Shown here: positions 16,301 to 21,873 of the stretch, in pieces
Layout of the letters: every line of letters begins with the position of its first letter
Position numbering within the stretch: position 1 is the stretch's first letter
Source: a virus
Length of the DNA stretch: 21,873 nucleotides
Virus record (IMG/VR): IMGVR_UViG_3300037961_002543
Location: 1-21,873 of that record
Reading direction: 5' to 3' (one strand)
The notes under the pieces: model-generated
The model's database searches: none
The model's input: the letters and a program-made list of their open reading frames with translations, nothing else
What the model was told of the DNA's origin: nothing
Program-made: the position numbers and the translations under genes

Positions 16301-19300
16301 GATGGCAGTAGACAGTTACAACGAGTACTTAGACCGACTTAGGTCCTTGGCCGAAGGTGCTCAAAAGGTGACGGACCTATCTGACGATGAGTTTGAAGCC
16401 GTAATGAAGGCAACCTACGGTAAGGGCCATGAGGCGTTTGCCAAAGGGCTCATCGAAGGTGACACGGACGAAGCGCGGAAACTGTCCGAGATGCTGATGC
16501 CCGCTAATGTGGATAACGCAGAGGAAGCGGCAAAGGAAATATCAGAGCGTCTGTTTGAAACCAAGACACTGGCAGGCATTCTTCGAGATCCGTTCAGTGA
16601 GATCCAGTTGCAGATACGGTCACAAGTACGCGCCGTAGATTTCTTCCGGGACATCCGGGCATGGAAAATCTACACCGTACTTAATCTGACGCCTACACTA
16701 CGGAAGTACCCTATCTTTACCACGCGCATCAGATTCTTGGAATCAACTGTTCGTCGAGAGTTAGACGATGCGGCAAAGGATACAGCACGCCGCACAACAA
16801 ACGTGATGGATTCGTTGAACCTTATCTACGTCCATGTTGAAGACCCTAAGCTAGCGGATAAACTGGCTATGGACTTGCTTCAAGGAACCTCAAAGGTCAT
16901 TGACATTGAAGCTAAGTACAAGATCCCTTTTACTAAATCAAACAAGCTCACATTAACGGGTATTGCAGATCGATCTGAGTCTCTGCTCGACACGTTTGTC
17001 GAGCGAACACTACAAATGCGTTCCGCAAAGAAGAAAGCAGGCAAACAGCAGGTGGGCGACACCGCTGACATGGGCTTACGGACAGCCATCAAAGCCTTCT
17101 TAGATGACAAAACACTTCTACGCGCAGACATCAAGGAAGATGTACTTAAGATTGAAGATGACGTAGCCGAAATGCTGTTCCAAGCAAAAGAGCAGGGCTC
17201 GATCATCACGGTATCTTACCTTATGGATGTGCTCGCTTCGGCAATCACAAAACAAGGACTTGAGGTCATAAACAAAGACTCCGGGGCTGTGGGCTTGAGG
17301 TCCAAAACGCTGCTATACCGGGGCATTATTGTAGGTGCGGCACAAGAAGACTTTCTTAAGCGTATCTTTAACATCATCGGCCCCCGTTTCAACGCACGCA
17401 TGGCACGCGCCATGAACTACCTACAGGGACAGGGCGGTGAGGCTGTCGATCAGTTCGCCGCCAAGAGCTTCCAAAAGGGAGATTGGGTAGTATTACGGGA
17501 GCAAAACCGGAACATGAACGCTTTGGTCGATGATGTCATAATCCGGGCCGAAAAGGATGACTTCGGTAAGCCCGTAGTCGATGAGTTTGGTAAGGAAGAA
17601 TCTATCCGTCCGTTTATCGCAGAACGGGAGGTAGACCCTAACTTCAAACTAACCCCCGGTGGTGTCGTGCCGAAACGGCTGGCTGAGGACAAAAGCTGGG
17701 ATGAACGCCTAGAAGCGAAGCGTCAGTACTATGACGTAGAGAAGCTAGAGTATAAACGTGCCCCTAAAATCGAAGAGAAGATGAGAGAGCTAAGTGGCGA
17801 TTCAGCTCTTCAGATCAACAAGATAGACGAAGACGGAACCGTACACCTTTTTAATCCCAACACAGGTGAGATGGACACAAAGACTCTAGATGAAATCGTA
17901 CATCGCGACGTTACCGTATCTGTCCTAGACGCTATTGACGGGTTTAGTATCTGGGGCATGGAAATGATGGACAACATCGGTAGGTCTAAAGCTACTGAAA
18001 ATATGCGTGGAGTACGGACTGCGTACCAGAAGATGGTTGCTATCGGAACCAACGGTGACGACTTGAGAATGGTGCCCGAATCTATACTCACACCACTAGT
18101 AGAATCCCTTACCAACATTGAGAAGGAACTGGACACCGCTTTGAGTGCAAAGGCGGCAGAGGGTGGCCTAGTGAGGATAAACATCCTTAGCTTCAAGAAG
18201 GTAATGAGATGGTGGAAGACGCACATCCTCACTGGGCTCATTGTCCCACGTCCTGCGTATTTTATGAACCAGCTATTCGGTGACTTCTCACAGTTGTTCG
18301 TAACTATGGGACCACAAACTGCTGCTGGACTCACATTCATGGGCTCGCTTGCTTACGTCCCAGTCTTTGGAAATGCCTTGCAGGAAGGCTACTTTCAGAT
18401 GATGGCACGGATGCCTCCCGGCAAAGTGCCATTGCCGGGTATGTTCTCCGCTATGTTCAACAACTCGATGGCCAAGATACTAAAGGGCTCGAATGAGTTG
18501 TCACCCGTCAAGGGCGCGGACGGTGAGTTCCTTACCTTTAACCAGCTACTTGGTGAGGCAGTAGGTGCCGGTGTCCGCGATAACATCGTAAGCCCCGAGA
18601 CTTCGGAGGCGGCAATCGAGGCACTACGACGTACCAAGAATCTAAATCCCACCCTCTGGGAGAGCTTGGCACAACGCGGGCAAGACCTGAAGTACATGCA
18701 GAACCTTACGCAGATTAAGATTCACCATGTGCAGACACGTCAGCGTCTACTCTTGTACTTGCACCTACGCATCAACAAGGGCTTGTCTGCGGACGACGCC
18801 CGGAAAGGCTTACACAATAGTCTGTATGATTGGTCGTACTCGGTGGGTCGTCAGGAGATGGATTTCATCGGACGAAAAGTCCTGTTCTACACCCTGTCTA
18901 AAAACGCTATGGCACAGGTGTTCCGCACTTTCTTTGAGCACGCAGATGTAGGTACAAAGGAGTACATGCGTAGGTATGCGCGGGGTCAGACCCAGTTGCA
19001 GCGGGTAGAAGGTATGGCTCGATTGCAGTCTAGCTTCCCCGGAGCACCGAACCCATTCGAGGAGTTGAGCCCCGAGGAGCAGCGTATCCAAGCCGAGCTT
19101 CAGTTCCGGCCTGATTACTTTGATGAGTACCCATTCATGTCGTTTGATGCTCTGTCAGAAGAGGCGCAGGACATCATGACAGACGGTGGCTTCCTCCGCA
19201 CCATGTACGGAAGATCTCTTCCTAAGTCAACAATCGTCGAGTATATGACCCAGATGTTCGACATCATTGGTAGTCTGTCTGCGGTGGCCGCCGCCGGGGG

Positions 19301-19910
19301 CTTGACCGTGGCCAGAACCGCTACGGGAACGGAAGTCATCCCTGTTTCTGTAGATTCTGCTGCGGCGATGGAACAGCTTTTAGAGTCTACGATTGACCAG
19401 TTTATGGTTCCCATGTACGGTGATGTAGCATCTAACTTTGCCGTGCAGTATTTGGGTACTAAGGACGTAAAACAATCAGAGTACGGACGACGTGTACGGC
19501 CCGGAGATTTGGCCCTAGCTCAAGTCATGGGCTTTATCGGCGGAAAGGACCTTATCACCGTCACTGCGGACCCGAACGATCCAAGGCAAAAGCGTATTGC
19601 ATTTAAGGGGGGCATGATTACCGACATGGTAATGAACATCCCGAGGGTAGAGTTACATCGTGCCCGCATGATTATGTCGATTGCGTTTCCGGGTATGGCC
19701 CCTTCCGAAATCAGAGCCCTTGCTGCCGAGGATGGCCCAACCAGAGCGCGTCTAGAAGCACTGGCCAATATCATGAACGTGGGCAAGGTCATCATGTTTA
19801 ACGGAAATAATAATAGATATTGGGAGCTGGATGAGATTCGCGACAGGGTTCGTGTTATTGAAAGAAAGAGTAAGAGAATAGCTAACTCAGCTATTGTACC
19901 GGAGGACTGA
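13308..19910 (+). CDS. Giant 2,200-residue internal virion/ejection protein
   Basis: This single gene fills 30% of the window. Residues 1-60 are Lys/Pro/Glu-rich; the rest is largely helical with long charged coiled-coil-like stretches. Hydrophobic segments occur at ~613-640 (ALGAVAAMAFFIYTPSALEL), ~710-727, ~1668-1692 and ~1986-2003. A conserved-looking patch at 1633-1668 reads MRWWKTHILTG, VPRPAYFMNQLFGDFSQLF; another at ~1842-1870 has RKVLFYTLSKNAMAQVFRTF. Similar W-K..., P.....N...D and R..FY...KN patterns occur, as I recall, in very large phage virion and polyvalent proteins. I see no lysozyme/transglycosylase, peptidase or polymerase motif. Its place as last and largest of three points to a T7 gp16-like role in the periplasmic/inner-membrane DNA-ejection channel; T7 gp16 has 1,318 residues. 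A tape measure is the alternative, less likely without tail tube genes. Start is GTG; TGA overlaps the next ATG. Confidence 0.6.
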   Translation: MAELKIPKPPQGSAIPAKTKVVKTEKILETGPPEKEAKKQDVPKPAPLPPKKEAKIVRSWMGINPNDMPENLRPLVQMYGEAAHRLGADNDVSKSMNLPERQRIKNADLQELQRLKRMMPDAAAREEMKKALYRKQPLYEGWDHWGMNLIEQRDARLGKLMEERGIKDTAENRDSVLKGLIEGVRTQQEYDPNNPLFDPNKADTLDENAHEILNIWSMENLNTKFETAKDLRNQFGEYYDKHSQLQKDYEELLARHSSENTPKEIRNIVLNGKIVGAVPKFGEFIDSQLATATTNELARNLFSNKTDRKLLDLYARGATKDKTEEQLLRAFGNEVDVATFRQNAFAASEDALPSESYVPMTMTPDGRMAFDKDGLQQGVYLALYDVELQRMGVDDGDLSPQQIQDLREKVWRKTKMHTEAMLDDDALMVNVDPDDALRSFLDKKGFRGGLLKLNEAFNTVITLGQKEKLMNNLPDRVFKGLLAMTLPRRAGGIVTEGGEEIGFVREGELFAGPTLGNNAATNSMDYLLRVFGILDEPVTRSFALAVDDEAKSRQPDTKGRPLRILKRMADNFGTDRHVSFITADAHAGGRFLTEFGDAFINPLLGDYGKENPGLGTALGAVAAMAFFIYTPSALELGSLGAKGTKLLDKKVARKMGFTDRSMLAAGSRGILNVLNTVTEQFKVAGKVSTKDEIAKTDAAIEKAAKLDKTGALATFSLLASAGTLMNHGLAANLRQGAIKRMTDMYSGLKDRRDKQLQAALDAEEAAKGRKKDAKRVALTLRALKNRITAAQEGLRAEEVVAKSLELVAESDEIQRALSELLTKANKTEDADFIADAFAFLRSDLDEVGDLDLFLQKHKLVPDGFKLSDDPGLRVAQIRTLVADKFRKVMEATPDTKAILGRSEFAEGILKSKGIVLNLAKEINLLEKMLRKYTEDVSILRKNGLAPKHVLASFDDTLQKYAGRVQDLVDDANEQQKYIERLAERKKSLKTATDAQIEQMAVDSYNEYLDRLRSLAEGAQKVTDLSDDEFEAVMKATYGKGHEAFAKGLIEGDTDEARKLSEMLMPANVDNAEEAAKEISERLFETKTLAGILRDPFSEIQLQIRSQVRAVDFFRDIRAWKIYTVLNLTPTLRKYPIFTTRIRFLESTVRRELDDAAKDTARRTTNVMDSLNLIYVHVEDPKLADKLAMDLLQGTSKVIDIEAKYKIPFTKSNKLTLTGIADRSESLLDTFVERTLQMRSAKKKAGKQQVGDTADMGLRTAIKAFLDDKTLLRADIKEDVLKIEDDVAEMLFQAKEQGSIITVSYLMDVLASAITKQGLEVINKDSGAVGLRSKTLLYRGIIVGAAQEDFLKRIFNIIGPRFNARMARAMNYLQGQGGEAVDQFAAKSFQKGDWVVLREQNRNMNALVDDVIIRAEKDDFGKPVVDEFGKEESIRPFIAEREVDPNFKLTPGGVVPKRLAEDKSWDERLEAKRQYYDVEKLEYKRAPKIEEKMRELSGDSALQINKIDEDGTVHLFNPNTGEMDTKTLDEIVHRDVTVSVLDAIDGFSIWGMEMMDNIGRSKATENMRGVRTAYQKMVAIGTNGDDLRMVPESILTPLVESLTNIEKELDTALSAKAAEGGLVRINILSFKKVMRWWKTHILTGLIVPRPAYFMNQLFGDFSQLFVTMGPQTAAGLTFMGSLAYVPVFGNALQEGYFQMMARMPPGKVPLPGMFSAMFNNSMAKILKGSNELSPVKGADGEFLTFNQLLGEAVGAGVRDNIVSPETSEAAIEALRRTKNLNPTLWESLAQRGQDLKYMQNLTQIKIHHVQTRQRLLLYLHLRINKGLSADDARKGLHNSLYDWSYSVGRQEMDFIGRKVLFYTLSKNAMAQVFRTFFEHADVGTKEYMRRYARGQTQLQRVEGMARLQSSFPGAPNPFEELSPEEQRIQAELQFRPDYFDEYPFMSFDALSEEAQDIMTDGGFLRTMYGRSLPKSTIVEYMTQMFDIIGSLSAVAAAGGLTVARTATGTEVIPVSVDSAAAMEQLLESTIDQFMVPMYGDVASNFAVQYLGTKDVKQSEYGRRVRPGDLALAQVMGFIGGKDLITVTADPNDPRQKRIAFKGGMITDMVMNIPRVELHRARMIMSIAFPGMAPSEIRALAAEDGPTRARLEALANIMNVGKVIMFNGNNNRYWELDEIRDRVRVIERKSKRIANSAIVPED

Positions 19911-20212
19911 TGTCCAGTTTAGACCAGCGGGTGTCAAACCTCGAAGAAACAGTTGGTGGTATTCGAGAAGCCCTCGCTATGGTTCAAAACGAACAAAAGC
20001 ACTCAGTCAAGACTCTAGACCGCATTGAATCCCAACTTACAGAGATGTGTCGGCGTAATCAGTTTGACTGGAGCACCGCCCTGAAAAACCCCCAAACCAT
20101 AGTTCTGGGGCTTATTCTCGTCGGGGGCCTACTTGGCCACGACACAATGATGCTAGCCAACGCAGCACTAAACCCTGCTTTGGCTACACCTATGGTTGAC
20201 ATAGTACCGTAG
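19910..20212 (+). CDS. Coiled-coil plus single membrane segment protein (holin-like candidate)
   Basis: This 100-residue protein has a near-perfect heptad pattern from L4 to M46 (L4, V8, L11, V15, I18, L22, V25, then L36, I39, L43, M46), followed by a basic CRRNQFDW turn and one membrane segment at about residues 62-76 (QTIVLGLILVGGLLG). A 24-residue Ala/Leu/Met tail comes last. N-terminal coil followed by one membrane helix is the layout of XhlA-type haemolysin/holin accessory proteins, so a lysis role is possible. A membrane-anchored virion or ejection partner of the giant protein is equally possible given the coupling. GGAGG at 19900-19904 is a good SD, and the ATG overlaps the previous TGA. 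No endolysin or spanin is next to it, which weakens the lysis reading. Confidence 0.6.
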   Translation: MSSLDQRVSNLEETVGGIREALAMVQNEQKHSVKTLDRIESQLTEMCRRNQFDWSTALKNPQTIVLGLILVGGLLGHDTMMLANAALNPALATPMVDIVP

Positions 20213-20224
20213 GTAGTTTATAAA
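20196..20224 (+). promoter_or_regulatory. Sigma70-type promoter upstream of the last structural genes
   Basis: A perfect -35 box TTGACA (20196-20201), a 17-base spacer, and the -10 box TATAAA (20219-20224), matching 5 of 6 consensus bases. The -35 lies in the last codons of the preceding gene and the -10 in the longest intergenic gap of the window (20213-20264). Transcription would start near 20231-20233, giving a leader of about 32 bases that holds the strong SD AAGGAG (20251-20256), eight bases before the ATG at 20265. No match of this quality was found upstream of the other genes. Confidence 0.7.
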
Positions 20225-20264
20225 GTTTACATCCGAAGAGGATAAGTCTTAAGGAGACGAACAC

Positions 20265-20696
20265 ATGGCAGCGCTATTCAAGCAACGACTCATCAAGCCC
20301 GGTCGCGACTTTAACTACGCAGAGGGTGTAAAGGTACTTAACTCTACAACATCTATTATCACTAAAGATACAGTTGTAATGGCAACGGGTTACGAAGGTC
20401 CGTTCATCAAAGTTACGACTGCGGTGGGAACAGCCAAAGGCGCACGGGGTCGGCTTCTTATTCTGAAGCATGATCTTCCCGCTTCTGGTTATGGTGTTGG
20501 TCTGCCTTGGAAGCTCGTAGTTACCGCACTAGACTTCTCCGCTGGTGCTGTTGGTGACCAAGTGTTCATCTCTGATGCAAGCGCACCTGCTCTGAGCGCA
20601 GGAACCAAGTCCCGTGTTATCGGCCACGTTGTTGATAACTCCGCAAGTGCGGGGGCCTACCTGTTCTGCGGTGAGATCAGCGACCAAGCTGCGTAA
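20265..20696 (+). CDS. Small beta-rich virion protein, decoration-like
   Basis: This 143-residue, all-beta protein opens with a basic segment (MAALFKQRLIKPGRDFNY) and continues through GPFIKVTTAVGTAKGARGRL, then FSAGAVGDQVFISDASAPAL and SRVIGHVVDNSASAGAYLF. The GD.V..S...G ... RVIG.V pattern resembles DUF2190-like/decoration beta-barrel proteins on phage capsids. It is the first gene after the promoter at 20196-20224 and has the best-placed SD in the window, which suggests high expression. An alternative is a fibre-attachment or tail-tip subunit, since the next two genes look like surface proteins. It shows no close identity by eye to the decoration-like protein at 4223. Confidence 0.55.
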   Translation: MAALFKQRLIKPGRDFNYAEGVKVLNSTTSIITKDTVVMATGYEGPFIKVTTAVGTAKGARGRLLILKHDLPASGYGVGLPWKLVVTALDFSAGAVGDQVFISDASAPALSAGTKSRVIGHVVDNSASAGAYLFCGEISDQAA

Positions 20697-20709
20697 AAGG
20701 GGGCTCTAA

Positions 20710-21321
20710 ATGAGCATCTCCCGAATCAGACCCTCTAGGTTCCTTTTCACCAAGACGTTTACCGCACCAGAGATGGCGGCGCTCCCCGTGAATGCTGCCT
20801 CTATGGTGACGTATTCGATTGGTGCAGGTACACTGCCAGATCGTGGACTCATCCATCGAGTTACGGTGGCAATGGTTAAGAATGCTGCATGGGACGCTAA
20901 TGACAACGATCTCGGCGTTTGGAATCTGCACACCAATGGTACTTCACTAGGTACTCAACTGCTGGATGCCGAGATTCCAACCGTGATTGGGCAGGCCCCA
21001 TTCAATCCACTAGCAGCCTCACTAACCGGGGCGGATGTCGCGGTACAAACAAATAAGTTCTTGTTTGTAACTGAACTTAACTTTGCAACAACCAACCTGA
21101 CCGCATTGGGTGCTGCCGCTGTGGGTAACCCCTCACGCGAAGGTTACCTCGCACCCGCACAGTCAAGCCCGATCTACTACGATGTGTCTGACAATGTGCT
21201 TGGGCCTGCTACGAATACAGGTACGTTGTACTTGTCCTTGTCTTCTGACGGATCAATGGATTACAAGAACAACTTAGTTGATTCTATTGTTATTACACTA
21301 GAAATCGAGCCCTGCTTCTAG
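20710..21321 (+). CDS. Tandem paralogous virion surface protein, copy 1
   Basis: This 203-residue beta-rich protein has no Cys except near the C-terminus. Landmarks are GLIHRVTVAMV (46-56), GQAPFNPLAAS (94-104), SPIYYDVSDNVLGP and TGTLYLSLSSDG. These line up in order with the next gene (GYIHRATLIWG, AQSPVNPGGAS, AGIFYDASLGKLGP, GATLFFTWIGD), so the two are diverged tandem copies. A jelly-roll-like surface or fibre domain is plausible, but the family is not recognised. AAAAGGGGG upstream of the ATG serves as SD. Its stop is part of TAGGAG, the SD of the next gene. Lying downstream of the promoter at 20196, it is likely a late virion protein. Confidence 0.55.
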   Translation: MSISRIRPSRFLFTKTFTAPEMAALPVNAASMVTYSIGAGTLPDRGLIHRVTVAMVKNAAWDANDNDLGVWNLHTNGTSLGTQLLDAEIPTVIGQAPFNPLAASLTGADVAVQTNKFLFVTELNFATTNLTALGAAAVGNPSREGYLAPAQSSPIYYDVSDNVLGPATNTGTLYLSLSSDGSMDYKNNLVDSIVITLEIEPCF

Positions 21322-21330
21322 GAGATTAAG

Positions 21331-21873
21331 ATGCCCCGTAGTGTTACTACATCCAGAATCGTCGTAGAGGGAACCATCGCCACGAGCGACATCCCTGCTT
21401 CCTCCGGCGACATGGTTACAATCGCTTTGGATGTCCCTCGCCGAGGCTACATCCACCGAGCTACGCTTATCTGGGGCAGGAGTTCCGCTTTCGGTCTATC
21501 CCAAGGGGGGTCTGGAGCTTACTTACACACAGTTTGTGCTGCGGGAGCCGGTGCTGGAGCGACACGGTTAACGTCAGCAGACGCGCAAAGTATCTTCGCT
21601 CAGAGCCCGGTCAATCCCGGTGGGGCCTCCGAATACGGGGGTCAACTAGCGGTTGGCTCTAGTATATACACTTGGGCACCGTCACTAGACTTCGCCCCCG
21701 GTATGAAGACAAATGCCGTTTCGTCGGGTGCATCCGGTGGCGGTCCTGCCGGTATATTTTACGACGCATCATTAGGCAAACTAGGCCCCAACGAAGGCGG
21801 AGCGACACTGTTCTTTACATGGATTGGTGATGCTGACCTAAGTGGTGACGCCATCTTCTGTAAACTACGGCTT
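21331..21873 (+). CDS. Tandem paralogous virion surface protein, copy 2 (cut by the window end)
   Basis: The frame starts at an ATG with GGAG at 21321-21324 (six bases upstream) and stays open for 181 codons to the last base of the window; the stop lies outside. It parallels the preceding protein: RGYIHRA (38-44), FAQSPVNPGGAS (89-100), GIFYDASLGKLGP and a final beta strand pair. It is richer in Gly and Ser (GAGAGA and SGASGGGPAG loops), so the copies differ mainly in loops, as expected for exposed, fast-changing surface proteins. Given the length of copy 1, the missing part may be only a few tens of residues, but further domains cannot be excluded. Confidence 0.6.
   Translation, partial: MPRSVTTSRIVVEGTIATSDIPASSGDMVTIALDVPRRGYIHRATLIWGRSSAFGLSQGGSGAYLHTVCAAGAGAGATRLTSADAQSIFAQSPVNPGGASEYGGQLAVGSSIYTWAPSLDFAPGMKTNAVSSGASGGGPAGIFYDASLGKLGPNEGGATLFFTWIGDADLSGDAIFCKLRL

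Noticed and set aside
16985-17004. Perfect 8-base inverted repeat with a 4-base loop (GCTCGACA, CGTT, TGTCGAGC)
   Set aside because: It lies inside the giant gene with no T-run after it. About one such hairpin is expected by chance in a window of this size, so I do not call a terminator or processing site.
13308-19910. Giant protein as a virion RNA polymerase of the N4 type
   Set aside because: N4 vRNAP is also a very large virion protein, but the T7-like polymerase motifs (DxxGR-type motif A, the R...K...YG motif B and HDS-type motif C) are not found in the sequence.
13308-19910. Giant protein as a tape measure of a long-tailed phage
   Set aside because: The length would fit, but no tail tube, tail assembly chaperone pair, sheath or baseplate genes are present, and the gene order follows the short-tailed adaptor, nozzle, ejection pattern.
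20088-20110. Possible CCCCA/TGGGG hairpin within the coiled-coil membrane protein gene
   Set aside because: The stem has only five pairs with an 11-base loop, it lies within coding sequence, and no T-run follows.

Overview
The window is a late structural (virion morphogenesis) module of a tailed double-stranded DNA bacteriophage, most likely a podovirus (short tail). All 23 genes I accept are on the + strand, and the longest gap between genes is 52 bases. Genes overlap by 1-4 bases or sit a few bases apart, almost every start has a purine-rich Shine-Dalgarno (SD) sequence, and all three stop codons are used, so the genetic code is the standard bacterial one. I see no tRNA, rRNA, CRISPR array, insertion sequence, attachment site or convincing intrinsic terminator. 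The host cannot be named from the sequence; it is a bacterium that uses SD-led translation and sigma70-like promoters.

Layout. (1) 2-598: C-terminal end of a portal protein with a collagen-like Pro/Gly tail. (2) 609-2262: six small genes between portal and scaffold. Four encode short Lys/Arg-rich or hydrophobic proteins, one an FmdB-like zinc ribbon, and one a very acidic Met/Glu-rich protein. (3) 2262-4735: scaffold, major capsid protein and a probable capsid decoration protein. (4) 4739-8936: head-tail adaptor-like protein, a small protein, and a beta-propeller nozzle-like protein. Adaptor and nozzle both appear to carry fibronectin/Ig-like inserts. (5) 8945-11364: three tandem virion proteins, probably jelly-roll spike or fibre components. 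(6) 11364-19910: an Ala/Gln-rich protein of 194 residues, a helical protein of 475 residues and a giant protein of 2,200 residues. Their order matches the T7 internal/ejection proteins gp14, gp15 and gp16. (7) 19910-20212: a coiled-coil plus one-membrane-segment protein (holin-like candidate). (8) 20265-21873: a small decoration-like protein and two tandem paralogous virion proteins, the second cut by the window end.

The order portal, scaffold, capsid, adaptor, nozzle, ejection proteins is the T7-type order. No tail tube, sheath or baseplate genes are seen, which supports a short-tailed phage that assembles a capsid, closes it with adaptor and nozzle, and carries a large internal protein set ejected at infection. 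Terminase, lysis enzymes and replication genes are not in the window. The clearest regulatory element is a near-perfect sigma70-type promoter at 20196-20224 driving the last structural genes. The most unusual points are the 2,200-residue protein with no recognisable enzyme motif, the run of very basic small proteins next to a polyacidic one, the domain inserts in adaptor and nozzle, and the promoter splitting an otherwise continuous operon.
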